Assembly: GCA_031459855.1 (NCBI GenBank)
Contig: JAVKHP010000001.1
Coordinates: forward strand, 850,059-914,058
Reading direction: 5' to 3'
Origin: Armatimonadota bacterium
GTDB lineage: Bacteria; Sysuimicrobiota; Sysuimicrobiia; Sysuimicrobiales; Humicultoraceae
DNA length: 64,000 bases
Shown here: in pieces, positions 30,661 to 40,291 of the stretch
Position numbering within the stretch: position 1 is the stretch's first letter
Layout: every line of letters begins with the position of its first letter
Made by a program: the position numbers and the translations under genes
Notes under the pieces: generated by a model
What the model saw: the letters and a program-made list of their open reading frames with translations, nothing else
Told to the model about the DNA's origin: nothing
Databases searched by the model: none

Positions 30661-31845
30661 ATGCGCACCGGACTTCGTCTTGCGGGACTGCTGGCGCTCG
30701 TGTCGCTGGTGGCGGCTGCGGCCGTCGCCCAAGAGCGCGGCGTCACCGCCACCGAGATCGTCCTGGGCACGTCCATGCCCACCTCGGGCCCCGCGGCCTT
30801 CTGGGGGTTGGGCGTCGGCGGGGGCATCGACGCGTGGCTGCGGCACACGAACGAGCAGGGCGGCATCCACGGCCGCCGGTTCCGGTTCATCGTCAAGGAC
30901 GACGGCTACCTGCCACCCCGTGCCGTCGCCAACGTGCGCGAGCTCGTCGAGCGCGATGGGATCTTCGCCCTCGTCTCGCAGATCGGCACCGCCAACTGCT
31001 TTGCGGTGCGTGACTTCGTGGTGGAGGCTCGGGTGCTCTGGATCACCCCCGCCTGCGGCGCCGACATCTGGGCCGGGATGCGCGACCGCAACCGCTACCT
31101 CTTCGTCACCTACCCCGGCTACACGGACGAAGGCATCTTCCTGACGAAATACGGCGTGGAGAAGCTCAACGCCAGGAAGATCGCGGTCTTCTACCAGAAC
31201 GACCTCTACGGGCAGCAGGGGCTGCTGGGCGTCAAGCGCGGCGTCGCCCAAGCCAAGGGCGCCAGGCTCGTCGCGCAGGTCTCCTACGAGGTGACCGACG
31301 CCGACGTGGCGGCCCAGGCGCTGAAGCTGAAGGAGTCGGGCGCCGATACCCTGATCCTCTACGCGACGCCGCGCCACGGGGCGCTGATCGTCCGCGAGAT
31401 CGTCAGGCTGGGCTACCGGCCCACCCTGCTGTCCACGTTCACCCTGCTGGATCCCATCATGTTCCAGCTGGCGGGCGACGCCTGGGACGGCGTCCACCTG
31501 GCGTCCTACATCCCGCTGCCGGGTACTGACCCCAAGGTCGATGCCGTGCTGGCGACGCTGACGCGCATCAACCCGGCGCTGGCGCGCAATCCCTTCAACG
31601 CCATCGCCGGCGTCTCGTTCGTCGAGCCGTTCCTGGAGGGCCTGCGGCGGGCCGGGCCCGCCCTGACGCGGGACCGCGTCGTCGAGGCGATGGAGACGAT
31701 CCAGAACTGGGACGGTGAGGTGATCCGCGGCGTCACCTTCTCGCGGGAGCACCGGCAGGGCATCAACCGCCTGTTCATGGTGCGTGTCGAGCGGGGGCGC
31801 TTCGTGAAGCTCACCGACTGGTACACGTACCCCAAGAAGTTCTGA
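30661..31845 (+). CDS. livJ: Branched-chain amino acid-type ABC transporter binding protein
   Basis: 394 residues with a Sec signal peptide (residues 1-23, ending AAAAVAQ). The mature part is a type I periplasmic-binding fold of the leucine/amide-binding group: ITATEIVLG-like VTATEIVLGTSMPTSGPAAF, GGIHGRRFRFIVKDDGYLP, RKIAVFYQNDLYGQQGL. No lipobox cysteine is visible. ATG 30661 has AGAGGAGGGG upstream. Some relatives bind aromatic or fatty acid-like compounds; the neighbouring acyl-CoA synthetase makes an organic acid ligand plausible. Confidence 0.92.
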   Translation: MRTGLRLAGLLALVSLVAAAAVAQERGVTATEIVLGTSMPTSGPAAFWGLGVGGGIDAWLRHTNEQGGIHGRRFRFIVKDDGYLPPRAVANVRELVERDGIFALVSQIGTANCFAVRDFVVEARVLWITPACGADIWAGMRDRNRYLFVTYPGYTDEGIFLTKYGVEKLNARKIAVFYQNDLYGQQGLLGVKRGVAQAKGARLVAQVSYEVTDADVAAQALKLKESGADTLILYATPRHGALIVREIVRLGYRPTLLSTFTLLDPIMFQLAGDAWDGVHLASYIPLPGTDPKVDAVLATLTRINPALARNPFNAIAGVSFVEPFLEGLRRAGPALTRDRVVEAMETIQNWDGEVIRGVTFSREHRQGINRLFMVRVERGRFVKLTDWYTYPKKF

Positions 31846-31893
31846 GATGGGCGGGCCGATCGCCTGAGGGTGCGGCCGGCCGCCCGAGGGCCC

Positions 31894-32688
31894 ATGGCGG
31901 GCGAATCCGATCCCGCCGCGCGGGAGGTCCCCCTGCTGGAGGTCGCGGGCCTGTCCATGGCCTTTGGCGGGATCGTGGCGCTGCACCGCGTGGACCTGAC
32001 CGTCCGGGCGCGGGAGCTGGTCTCCATCATCGGGCCCAACGGCGCGGGCAAGACCACCCTGTTCAACTGCATCTGCGGGCTCTACCGGCCCCAGGCCGGC
32101 GTCGTCCGCTTCCGCGGCGCGCCCCTGCCGCCGCGGCCCGACGCCGTGGCCCGGTGCGGCATCGCCCGCACCTTCCAGAACATCGAGCTGTTCCGCGGCA
32201 GCACCACCCTCGACAACGTGATGCTCGGCCGCCACCTGCACATCCGCGCGTCGTTGCTGGACGCTGCCCTGGCCACGCCGCGCTGGCGGCGCGAGGAGGC
32301 CCGGCACCGCCGGCGGGTCGAGGAGATCCTCGACTTCCTGGACCTCCAGGCGTACCGGCGTCGCCGGGTCGGCGACCTGCCGCTGGGGCTGCAGCGCCTG
32401 GTGGAGATCGCCCGCGCCCTGGCCACCGAGCCCGCCCTCCTGCTGCTGGACGAACCCTCGGCCGGCATGACCGCCGAGGAGAAGGCCGACCTGGTCCACC
32501 GCATCCGCGACATCCGCGAGGAGTGGGGCATCACGGTGATCTTGGTCGAACACGACCTCAAGCTGGTGATGGGCATCTCCGACTGGATCGCGGTCCTCGA
32601 CCACGGCGAGAAGATCGCCGAGGGCCCTCCTGCGGCCGTGCAGCGCGATCCGGCGGTGATCAGCGCCTACCTGGGGGAGCCCGCGTGA
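31894..32688 (+). CDS. livG: Branched-chain amino acid-type ABC transporter ATPase, LivG family
   Basis: 264 residues. Walker A GPNGAGKTT (around 48-56); the LivG-type CGIARTFQNIELFRGSTTLD Q-loop; LGLQRLVEIARALAT signature region; Walker B LLLLDEPSAGMT; VEHDLKLVMG H-loop. In place of LSGGQQ it has DLPLGLQRLVE, as LivG proteins commonly do. ATG 31894 is taken; GTG 31870 is an alternative. It overlaps livF by GTGA. Confidence 0.93.
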   Translation: MAGESDPAAREVPLLEVAGLSMAFGGIVALHRVDLTVRARELVSIIGPNGAGKTTLFNCICGLYRPQAGVVRFRGAPLPPRPDAVARCGIARTFQNIELFRGSTTLDNVMLGRHLHIRASLLDAALATPRWRREEARHRRRVEEILDFLDLQAYRRRRVGDLPLGLQRLVEIARALATEPALLLLDEPSAGMTAEEKADLVHRIRDIREEWGITVILVEHDLKLVMGISDWIAVLDHGEKIAEGPPAAVQRDPAVISAYLGEPA

Positions 32689-33470
32689 CCGACGACGCGG
32701 CCCTGCTGCGAGTCCGCAACGTCGAGACCGCGTACTACGGCCGCCTGACCGTGCTGCGGGGGGTCTCGCTGGACGTGCGGGCGGGCCAGGTGGTGGCGAT
32801 GCTGGGGTCCAACGGCGCGGGCAAGACGACCCTGCTGCGCACCATCATGGGCTTCATCCCCGACCAGCCCCACAAGGGCACGGTGGAGGTGCTGGGCCGT
32901 CGGGTGAACGGCTGGGCCCCCGAGGACATCGCGGCGCTGGGCGTGGCCTACATCCCCGAGGGCCGGGGCATCTTCCCCGAGCTCACCGTGGAAGAGAACC
33001 TGGTGCTGGGCGCCTACACCCGGCGCGACCGGGACGTGGCCGCCGACCTGGCGGCCCTGACGGCGCGCTTCCCGATCCTCGCCGAGCGCCGCCACCAGCT
33101 GGCGGGGACGCTGTCGGGCGGGGAGCAGCAGATGCTGGCCATCGCCCGCGCCCTGCTGGCCCGCCCGAAGCTGCTGCTCCTCGACGAGCCGTCGCTGGGG
33201 CTGGCCCCGCGGGTGGTCGTCGACGTCTTCCGCATCCTCCGCGAGATCCATGCGGCGGGCGTGGCGATCCTGCTGGTCGAGCAGAACGCGCGCCAGGCGC
33301 TGGCCGTGGCCGACTACGCCTACGTCCTGGAGAACGGCCGCATCGTGCTCGAAGGCGCCAGCGCGCGCCTTCAGGAGGACCCCAACGTGCAGGAGCTCTA
33401 CCTGGGGGTCGTCCGCGAGGAGTCGGTGAAGGGCTACCGGCGCTACAAGATCCGGCGGCGGTGGGCCTGA
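32685..33470 (+). CDS. livF: Branched-chain amino acid-type ABC transporter ATPase, LivF family
   Basis: 261 residues. Walker A GSNGAGKTT (about 41-49), the LivF block YIPEGRGIFPELTVEENL, signature LSGGEQQMLAIARAL, Walker B LLLLDEPSLGLAP and H-loop LVEQNARQAL. A C-terminal extension of about 20 residues (GVVREESVKGYRRYKIRRRW) is longer than in typical LivF. A similar tail occurs in LivF proteins encoded beside acyl-CoA synthetases. GTG 32685 overlaps the livG stop. Its stop is 13 bp from the convergent synthetase gene. Confidence 0.93.
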   Translation: MTDDAALLRVRNVETAYYGRLTVLRGVSLDVRAGQVVAMLGSNGAGKTTLLRTIMGFIPDQPHKGTVEVLGRRVNGWAPEDIAALGVAYIPEGRGIFPELTVEENLVLGAYTRRDRDVAADLAALTARFPILAERRHQLAGTLSGGEQQMLAIARALLARPKLLLLDEPSLGLAPRVVVDVFRILREIHAAGVAILLVEQNARQALAVADYAYVLENGRIVLEGASARLQEDPNVQELYLGVVREESVKGYRRYKIRRRWA

Positions 33471-33483
33471 GCCCGCGCGCCGG

Positions 33484-35313
33484 TCAGTCGCGGTACAGCG
33501 CGGCGATCACGTCGGCGTACTTCTCCATGATCGCCTTGCGCTTGACCTTCAGGGTGGGCGTCACGTCGCCTTCCTCGGCGTGCAGCCGCCGGGGGAGGAT
33601 CGCGAACCGCTTGATCTGCTCGGGCGAGGACAGGGTCCGGTTCACCGCGGCCACCTCGGCCTTGATCAGGTCGTAGACCTCCGGCCGGGCCGCCAGGTCG
33701 GCGTAGGTCGTGAACGGCACGCGGCGGTCCTGCGCCCACGTCGTCACGTTCTCCTCGTCGATGACGATCAGCGCGGTGCAGTAGCGACGCCCGTCGCCGA
33801 TCACCACGGCGTCGTTGATGTACGGGCTGGCCTTGAGCTTGTTCTCGATGTACTGGGGCGCGATGTTCTTGCCGCCCGCGGTGATGAACAGGTCCTTCTT
33901 GCGGTCGGTGATGCGCAGGAAACCGTCGGCGTCCAGCTCCCCCACGTCGCCGGAGTGCAGCCAGCCGTCGACCAGGGCGGCCGCGGTCGCCGCCGGGTCG
34001 CGGAAGTAGCCCGCGAAGACGTTGGGCCCCCGCACCAGGATCTCGCCGTCGGGCGCGATCCGCACCTCCACGCCGGGCAGCGGTTTGCCCACGGTGCCCA
34101 GCCGGATGTCGTCGCCCTGCACCATCGTGGTGGGGCCGCAGTCCTCGGTCTGCCCGTAGATCTCCCGCACGGGGACGCCGATCGTCCAGAAGTACGCCAG
34201 CAGCTCCGGGGCGATCGGGGCGCCCGCCGAGTAGGCCAGCCGGATCCGGTGCAGCCCCAGCCGGCGGCGCAGGGGCGCCAGCACCAGGCGATCGGCCACC
34301 CCGGCCGCGGCGCGCAGCCAGGCGGGCACCGGCTGGCGCGCCAGTCGCCGCTGCACCGCCGCGCGGGCGACGGCCAGCGCCACCCGGTAGGCCGTGCGCT
34401 TGACCGCGTCGTTCTCCTGCATCCGCAGGGAGACGCCCGAGTAGAGCTTCTCCCACACCCGGGGCACCCCGAAGAAGACCGTGGGCGCGACCTCCCTGAG
34501 GTTCTCCAGCACCGTATCGGTGTTCTCGACGAAGTTCACGGTGTAGCCCCACCGCGCCGGGAGGAAGACCGAGAACTGCCGCTCGGCGATGTGGGCCAGC
34601 GGCAGGTAGGACAGCACCTCGTCGTCGGCCCGGACCGGCGTGGCGGCGTCGATCGCCGCCGTGGTCCACGTGATGTTGCGGTGCGTGAGCATCGCGCCCT
34701 TGGGCGGGCCGGTGGTCCCTGAGGTGTAGATCAGCACCGCGACGTCCTCGGGCGCGATCTGGGCCAGGCGCTCGTCGACGGCGGTAGGCGCGCGCCGGGC
34801 GTGCTCTGCGCCCAGGGCCAGGAACTGGTCCCACAGGAGCACCTGGGGGTCCTGGAACCCGCGCAGGCCCTCGGGGTCCATCACGACGATGTGCTCCAGC
34901 ACCGGTAGCCGGCTGCGGACCTCGAGGGCCTTGTCGAGTTGCTCCTCGCCCTCGACGATGAAGACGCGGCACCCAGCGTGGTCGAGGATGTAGTGCACCT
35001 GCTCGGGGCTGCTGGTGGTGTAGATGCCTGTCGTGATGGCCCCAACGCTCTGAATGGCCAGGTCGGCGAACAGCCACTCGGGCCGGTTCTCACCGATGAG
35101 CCCGACGCGCTCGCCGCGCTGCACGCCCAGGGCGAGCAGCGCGTGCGCCACCAGGCGCACCTGGGCCGCGTACTCCTCCCAGGTGATGCGCTGCCAGATG
35201 CCGTAGCGCTTGCGCCGCAACGCCACCGCGCGCCCGCGGCGGGCCGCCTGGGCGAAGAAGAGGCCCGGGACCGTCTCGAGGGAGACCGTGGGCGGTGCCA
35301 GGGTCACCGTCAT
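33484..35313 (-). CDS. Long-chain acyl-CoA synthetase (AMP-forming)
   Basis: 609 residues, the FAA1/FadD15-like long form. AMP-binding motif AVLIYTSGTTGPPKGAMLTH (about 180-200), the adenine loop EIYGQTEDCGPTTM (A5), GWLHSGDVGELDADGFLRIT (A7, hinge) and ITDRKKDLFITAGGKNIAPQ (A8). The C-terminal lysine that catalyses adenylation is in the LKVKRKAIMEKYADVI tail. It activates fatty or aryl acids with ATP and CoA, feeding the fad operon nearby. A TAACAT box with TGn lies about 50 bp upstream of the start (near 35365) but is weak. Confidence 0.93.
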   Translation of the reverse strand: MTVTLAPPTVSLETVPGLFFAQAARRGRAVALRRKRYGIWQRITWEEYAAQVRLVAHALLALGVQRGERVGLIGENRPEWLFADLAIQSVGAITTGIYTTSSPEQVHYILDHAGCRVFIVEGEEQLDKALEVRSRLPVLEHIVVMDPEGLRGFQDPQVLLWDQFLALGAEHARRAPTAVDERLAQIAPEDVAVLIYTSGTTGPPKGAMLTHRNITWTTAAIDAATPVRADDEVLSYLPLAHIAERQFSVFLPARWGYTVNFVENTDTVLENLREVAPTVFFGVPRVWEKLYSGVSLRMQENDAVKRTAYRVALAVARAAVQRRLARQPVPAWLRAAAGVADRLVLAPLRRRLGLHRIRLAYSAGAPIAPELLAYFWTIGVPVREIYGQTEDCGPTTMVQGDDIRLGTVGKPLPGVEVRIAPDGEILVRGPNVFAGYFRDPAATAAALVDGWLHSGDVGELDADGFLRITDRKKDLFITAGGKNIAPQYIENKLKASPYINDAVVIGDGRRYCTALIVIDEENVTTWAQDRRVPFTTYADLAARPEVYDLIKAEVAAVNRTLSSPEQIKRFAILPRRLHAEEGDVTPTLKVKRKAIMEKYADVIAALYRD

Positions 35314-35546
35314 ATGCCACCTGCAGCCGCCGCCGCGTCCTGCTGCGCGGCCACGCTTCCATGTTAGCACCGCCGGGGCCGGCCTCCTGCCGCGGCCGCC
35401 CTGCGCCCGTGCCCCGACGCGCCGCCGGCCGCGCGCAGCGTCGTCCACACCACCTACGGCTGGACACGGGCACACCTGACCGTGCCCGTCGTGCCCCCGG
35501 CAGGGCGCAAGGGGGGCTGGACGGAATACTCGCAGGCGACTGCGCC

Positions 35547-36326
35547 ATGGCCGGAATTCTCGAGCGGCTCTTCGACCTCCACGGCCACGCCGCCCTGGTC
35601 ACCGGCGGCTCGCGGGGCATCGGGTTCGAAATCGCCCGGGCGCTGGGCGAAGCCGGCGCGCGGGTCGCGATCCTCGCGCGCCGCTCCGAGTGGCTGCAGC
35701 CCGCCGAGCAGGCGTTGCGCGCGGCGGGCGTGCCGTGCGCGGGCATCGCCGCCGACGTGGCCGACCCTGACCAGGTGGCCCGCGCGGTGGACGCCGCGCA
35801 GCAGGCGGTGGGCGACCTGACGATCCTGGTGAACGCCGCGGGCCGCACCTGGGGCGCGCCGGCCGAGGCGATGCCCCTGGAGCGCTGGCGCGAGGTGATG
35901 GAGGCCAACGCCACCGGCACGTTCCTGGTGAGCCAGGCGGTGGGGCGCGGGATGATCGCCCGGCGGTACGGGCGGATCCTCAACGTGGCGTCGGTGGCGG
36001 GCCTCCAGGCCTCAGCCCCGGAGATCGCGCCCATCTCGGGCTACGCCGCCAGCAAGGGTGCCGTCATCGCCTACACGCGCCAGCTGGCGGTCGAATGGGC
36101 GCCGTACGGCATCACCGTCAACGCCCTGGCACCGGGATTCGTGCACACCCGCATGGCGGACGTGGTGATCACCCGCGCGGGGCAGCGCTTGGTCGACCGG
36201 ATCCCGGTCGGCCGCGTCGGCGAGCCCGCCGACCTGCTGGGCATCGTCCTGGCGCTGGTAGCGCCGTCGGCCGGCTACATCACGGGACAGGTCGTCGTCG
36301 TGGACGGCGGGATGACGGCGGTCTGA
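35547..36326 (+). CDS. SDR-family oxidoreductase
   Basis: 259 residues of the classical short-chain dehydrogenase/reductase type. TGGSRGIGFEIARALGEAGA (cofactor loop, about 18-37), LVNAAG near 95, catalytic Ser in LNVASVAG and the YxxxK motif in SGYAASKGAV (around 165-172). It ends VVVDGGMTAV, the usual SDR tail. The substrate is unknown; family relatives reduce 3-ketoacyl or sugar carbonyls with NAD(P)H. ATG 35547 is chosen because upstream frame sequence lacks similarity. It stands alone, 15 bp from the convergent radical SAM gene. Confidence 0.92.
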   Translation: MAGILERLFDLHGHAALVTGGSRGIGFEIARALGEAGARVAILARRSEWLQPAEQALRAAGVPCAGIAADVADPDQVARAVDAAQQAVGDLTILVNAAGRTWGAPAEAMPLERWREVMEANATGTFLVSQAVGRGMIARRYGRILNVASVAGLQASAPEIAPISGYAASKGAVIAYTRQLAVEWAPYGITVNALAPGFVHTRMADVVITRAGQRLVDRIPVGRVGEPADLLGIVLALVAPSAGYITGQVVVVDGGMTAV

Positions 36327-36341
36327 CTGGCGCCTGTGTCC

Positions 36342-37340
36342 TCAGAACAGCGCGATTTGGGTGGCCACGGGACACGTCGTCGGCGTCGGGTGGACGTCGT
36401 CTGCGGGGGGCTCCACCGCGCCGGACGGAGCGCCCGCGGCGCGCGGACGCGCTCTGTCCGCGGCAGGCCCATCATCGAACCCCGCCCGGCGCTTGACCGC
36501 CGCCACGACGGCCTGGACCCGTCGCTGGTAGGCTCGGGGCGCGTACTTCCCCCGGTAGAGCGCCGCGTACTCCTCCACCAGCTCCGGGTGCCACCGTTCC
36601 AGGTAGGCGAAGAAGGCCTGGCGCGTGACGTCGCCCAGGTGCAGCGTGTTGGTCCACAGCCAGCGGGCCCCGTGCGCGCGCGCCGCCTCGACTACCGCCG
36701 CGAGCTGCGCCGGCGCGTCGGTGAGCCCCGGGAGCACCGGCGCCAGCAGGACGCCGACCGGCACGGCGGCCTCGGCCAGCGTCCGCAGCGCCGCCAGCCG
36801 GCCCTCCGGCGGCGGCACATCGGGCTCGAGCTGGCGCGCCAGCGCCACGTCCAGCGTGGCGATGCTGACGCAGACCGTCACCCCCGGACCGCACGCCAGC
36901 TGGCGCAGCACGTCGAGGTCGCGGACGACCATGGTGGACCGGGTCACGATGCAGGCCGGCGTGTGGAAGTCGCGCAGCACCTCCAGGATCCGCCGGGTGA
37001 GCCGGTAGGCGCCCTCGGCCGGCTGGTACGGGTCGGTGGCGGTGCCGATGTGGACCTCCTCGCGGGTCCACGCAGGGTGCGCCAGTTCCCGGCGCAGCAC
37101 CTCGGGCGCGTTGACCTTGACGAAGATCCGGGCCCCCCAGTCCTGCACGCCGTCCTGGTCCAGGAACCAGTGGGTGCGCCGGGCGTAGCAGAACACGCAC
37201 TGGTGCTGGCAGCCGCGGTAGGGGTTGATCGACCAGCGGAAGGGCATGCCCTCGACGCGGTTGAGGACCGACCGGGCCTCGACCTCGACCCACTCGACCC
37301 GGGGCAGCACGCGCACGCCGGTGGGCTGCCACGGTCGCAT
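36342..37340 (-). CDS. Radical SAM protein, Rv2578c/SplB-like family
   Basis: 332 residues. The iron-sulfur motif is C44-x3-C48-x2-C51 (YRGCQHQCVFCYARRTHWF), the CxxxCxxC form. The text INPYRGCQHQCVFCYAR followed by IFVKVNAPEVLRREL and GTATDPYQPAEGAYRLTRRI is typical of the Rv2578c group, related to spore photoproduct lyase. These are thought to generate a 5'-deoxyadenosyl radical; a DNA-repair role has been suggested but not shown for this group. The C-terminal 50 residues are Pro/Ala-rich and unconserved. It is 4 bp downstream of the sugar ABC permease, perhaps only by read-through. Confidence 0.9.
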   Translation of the reverse strand: MRPWQPTGVRVLPRVEWVEVEARSVLNRVEGMPFRWSINPYRGCQHQCVFCYARRTHWFLDQDGVQDWGARIFVKVNAPEVLRRELAHPAWTREEVHIGTATDPYQPAEGAYRLTRRILEVLRDFHTPACIVTRSTMVVRDLDVLRQLACGPGVTVCVSIATLDVALARQLEPDVPPPEGRLAALRTLAEAAVPVGVLLAPVLPGLTDAPAQLAAVVEAARAHGARWLWTNTLHLGDVTRQAFFAYLERWHPELVEEYAALYRGKYAPRAYQRRVQAVVAAVKRRAGFDDGPAADRARPRAAGAPSGAVEPPADDVHPTPTTCPVATQIALF

Positions 37341-37344
37341 GGGC

Positions 37345-38211
37345 TCAGCCCTTCACGGCCCCCGCCGTCAGCCCTGCGATGAAGCGGTCGATCACCAGGT
37401 TGTAGACCACGGCGATGGGGACGCTGGTGAACAGACAGGCCGCCATCAGCGAGCCCCAGTAGAAGACGTCTCCCCGCACCAGGGCCACGGGCACGCCCAG
37501 GCTGACGGTCATGCGGTCGACCGAACTGATGAACGTCAGCGCGTAGACGAAGTCCTGCATGACCTGGGTGAAGGCGAAGATGGCGATGGTGAGCAGGCCC
37601 GAAACCGCCAGTGGCAGCACCACGCGGCCGGCGACCGCCAGGCGGCTGTACCCGTCGATCATCCCCTGTTCCTCGATGTCGCGCGGGATCGACCGGAAGA
37701 ACCCCGCCATCAGCCAGGTGCAGAACGGCACGGTGAACGTCGGGTAGACCAGCACCAGCGCCCACAGCGAGTTCTGCAACCCCAGCACGGCGATCAGGCG
37801 CGAGAAGGGGATGAACAGCAGCGTGGGCGGGACCAGGTAGGTCAGGAAGATCCCGATGCTGAGCCGCTCGCCCCACCGGCCGGTGAGCCGGGCCAGGCTG
37901 TACCCGGCGGGGGCCGCCAGCACCAGGGTGATCGCTACCACCACCAGGCCGACCAGCACGGTGTTGCGCACCCAGACCAGGTAGAGCGTCTGCCGCAGCA
38001 GCAGGGTCACGTGGTCCAGCGTCGGGGGGAGGTTGAAGATCCACGGGATGTGGGTCATCACCGTGCCGCCGACGTAGAGGTCCCGGTCCTGCTTGAACGT
38101 GGTCAGGAACATCCAGTAGAAGGGGAAGACGGCGAAGACGGTGAAGGCGGCCGCCGCCAGGTAGAGCGCGGCGCGGCGGACGGCACGGCCCAGACGGCGC
38201 CGGCGTCTCAT
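37345..38211 (-). CDS. Sugar-type ABC transporter permease, MalG family
   Basis: 288 residues, about six membrane helices, starting with an Arg-rich cytoplasmic tail (MRRRRRLGRAVRRA). The EAA loop is IPRDIEEQGMIDGYSRLAVA, followed by VVLPLAVSGLLTIAIFAFTQ, as in MalG/UgpE-type permeases of CUT1 importers. Start ATG 38211 is preceded by GGAGGGAG; an upstream in-frame GTG would add 11 residues. It pairs with the upstream MalF-type permease (73 bp gap). Confidence 0.93.
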   Translation of the reverse strand: MRRRRRLGRAVRRAALYLAAAAFTVFAVFPFYWMFLTTFKQDRDLYVGGTVMTHIPWIFNLPPTLDHVTLLLRQTLYLVWVRNTVLVGLVVVAITLVLAAPAGYSLARLTGRWGERLSIGIFLTYLVPPTLLFIPFSRLIAVLGLQNSLWALVLVYPTFTVPFCTWLMAGFFRSIPRDIEEQGMIDGYSRLAVAGRVVLPLAVSGLLTIAIFAFTQVMQDFVYALTFISSVDRMTVSLGVPVALVRGDVFYWGSLMAACLFTSVPIAVVYNLVIDRFIAGLTAGAVKG

Positions 38212-38284
38212 GGAGCTCCCTCCACCTGCGCCGGCCGTGGCCACGTCGCGGTCTCGCAGCGGTACGCCCGCGCGCGTGGCGGCG

Positions 38285-39223
38285 TCACGTCCCCACCTCG
38301 GCGCGTCGCGCCGTCCGCAGCATGCCCGCCGCGACGACCACCAGAACGGGCAGCAGGAACAGCGCCACGGCGGCGCCCTGGCCCAGGTTGGCGCCCAGGA
38401 TGCCCCGCTGGAACGCCAGGCTCGCCAGCACGTGGGTGCTGTTGTAGGGGCCGCCGCGGGTGAGCAGGTAGACCACCCCCAGATCGGTCGACGTGAACAC
38501 CACCCCGAAGAGCACCGCGACCGTCACGATGGGCAACAGCAGCGGCAGGTTGATCTCCAGCAGCCGGCGCCAGAAGCTCGCGCCGTCGACCACCGCCGCC
38601 TCGGTGATCTCGTGGGGCAGTGCCGTCAGCCCGGCCAGCGTCACCACCGTGGCGAAGGGGAACATGCGCCAGACGTGGACGGTGATGATGGCGATCATGG
38701 CCAGGGTGGGGTCCCCGAACCAGTAGTACCAGTCCTGGGTGAGCCGCAGGAACCGCAGGGTCCAGTTGACCACGCTGAACGTCGAGTCGAAGATCCACGT
38801 CCACGCCATGGTCGCCAGCGACACGGGCGCTGCCCAGGGCAACAGCAGCAGGAAGCGCACGGCGCGCCGGCCGAGGAAAGCGGCCTGCAGCACGTGCGCC
38901 GCGGTCACCGCCAGGACGATGACGAGCGCCTGCGAGACCAGCGTGAAGATCAGCGTGTTCCACAGCGCACGGTGAAACTGCGGGTCGGGCAGGATCGCCA
39001 GGAAGTTCCGCAGGCCGACCCAGGAGAGCTCCAGGCTGCCCGCGGTGGCCGACGAGAAGCTGAGGACGATGGCCAACACAAACGGCACGCCCACCAGCGC
39101 GATAACGTAGACGAGGGCCGGCGCCAGCAGCAGCCGCGCCAGCACGTCGTCGCGGTCGGCCAGGGTGCGTCGCGCGACAGCGGCCGGTGCGGGCAGCGCG
39201 CGGGCGCCGCTAGGCAGGGCCAC
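38285..39223 (-). CDS. Sugar-type ABC transporter permease, MalF family
   Basis: 312 residues. First helix LLLAPALVYVIALVGVPFVL; the EAA loop LPHEITEAAVVDGASFWRRL and INLPLLLPIVTVAVLFGVVF mark a CUT1-type permease. GTG 39223 overlaps the ATPase stop by 14 bp, so translation is coupled. With the MalG-type subunit it forms the importer for a sugar, polyol or glycerol-phosphate-like solute. Confidence 0.92.
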   Translation of the reverse strand: MALPSGARALPAPAAVARRTLADRDDVLARLLLAPALVYVIALVGVPFVLAIVLSFSSATAGSLELSWVGLRNFLAILPDPQFHRALWNTLIFTLVSQALVIVLAVTAAHVLQAAFLGRRAVRFLLLLPWAAPVSLATMAWTWIFDSTFSVVNWTLRFLRLTQDWYYWFGDPTLAMIAIITVHVWRMFPFATVVTLAGLTALPHEITEAAVVDGASFWRRLLEINLPLLLPIVTVAVLFGVVFTSTDLGVVYLLTRGGPYNSTHVLASLAFQRGILGANLGQGAAVALFLLPVLVVVAAGMLRTARRAEVGT

Positions 39224-40259
39224 GGGTACGGGCCAGCCCCGTGCGGGCGTCGAAGTAGCGCAGCGCGCGTCGCGGCACCACGAAGGGGTAGACCTCGCCC
39301 TCGGCGATGGCCACGGTGACGGTCGCCGGCAGGTCGGCGATGACCGTCCGCTCGGCTGCCGGACGGTCCTCCAGGGCCCCGTAGAGCAGCCGAGACGCCC
39401 CCAGGTGCTCGATCTGGCGCACCCGGAACCGGAAGGACTCCACGTCCTCGCCGGGCGGCACCGCCTCCCGCGGCAGGAAGGCCTCCGGTCGGAACCCCAG
39501 CAGCGTGCCGTCGGTCCACTCGACCAGGTTCATGGGCGGCGAGCCCAGGAAGGTGGCCACGAACACGTCCGCCGGGTAGTCGTAGACCGCCTGGGGCGTG
39601 CCGATCTGCCGGATCTTCCCCTTGTCCATGACGGCGATGCGGTCGCCCAGGCCCATGGCCTCCACCTGGTCGTGGGTGACGTAGATGGTGGTGGTCCCGA
39701 TTTGGCGCTGGAACTCCTTGAGCTCGTAGCGGGCGATAGCGCGGAGCTGCGCGTCGAGGTTGGACAGTGGCTCGTCGAAGAGGAAGACCTTGGGGTCGCG
39801 CACCACCGCCCGGGAGAGCGCCACCCGCTGACGCTCGCCGCCCGAGAGCTGCCGGGGCCGCCGCGGCAGCAGGTGCTGGAGCCCGAACTTCCTGGCCGCC
39901 TCATGCACCCGCTCCCGGATGGTGGCCGGCGGGGTGCGCAGCGCCTCCAGGGGGAACGCGATGTTCTGGAAGGCGGTCTTGTGCGGGTAGAGGGCGTAGC
40001 TCTGGAAGACCATGGCGATGCCTCGGGCCCGCGGCGGGACGTCGGCATCCATCAACTGCCCGCCGATGTAGATCTCGCCGGCGGTGGGCACCTCCAGGCC
40101 TGCGATCATCCGCATCAGGGTGGTCTTCCCGCACCCCGAGGGCCCCAGCAGCACCAGCAGTTCGCCCTCGAAGACGGTGAGGTCGACGCCGTCGACCGCG
40201 CGCACCTCCCCGAAGTGCTTGCGCAGCCCGCGGGTTTCGACATAGGCGGTCTGGCTCAC
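39210..40259 (-). CDS. Sugar-type ABC transporter ATPase, MalK/UgpC family
   Basis: 349 residues. Walker A GPSGCGKTT (39-47), Q-loop VFQSYALYPHKTAFQNIAFP, signature LSGGERQRVALSRAVV, Walker B VFLFDEPLSNLDA and H-loop YVTHDQVEAMGLGDRIAVMD. The C-terminal 110 residues form the TOBE/MalK regulatory domain. It is the second gene of the operon, after the binding protein and an intervening hairpin. Confidence 0.94.
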   Translation of the reverse strand: MSQTAYVETRGLRKHFGEVRAVDGVDLTVFEGELLVLLGPSGCGKTTLMRMIAGLEVPTAGEIYIGGQLMDADVPPRARGIAMVFQSYALYPHKTAFQNIAFPLEALRTPPATIRERVHEAARKFGLQHLLPRRPRQLSGGERQRVALSRAVVRDPKVFLFDEPLSNLDAQLRAIARYELKEFQRQIGTTTIYVTHDQVEAMGLGDRIAVMDKGKIRQIGTPQAVYDYPADVFVATFLGSPPMNLVEWTDGTLLGFRPEAFLPREAVPPGEDVESFRFRVRQIEHLGASRLLYGALEDRPAAERTVIADLPATVTVAIAEGEVYPFVVPRRALRYFDARTGLARTRGPA

Positions 40260-40291
40260 GACGTGCTCCGCACCCTGCAGGGCCGCACGTG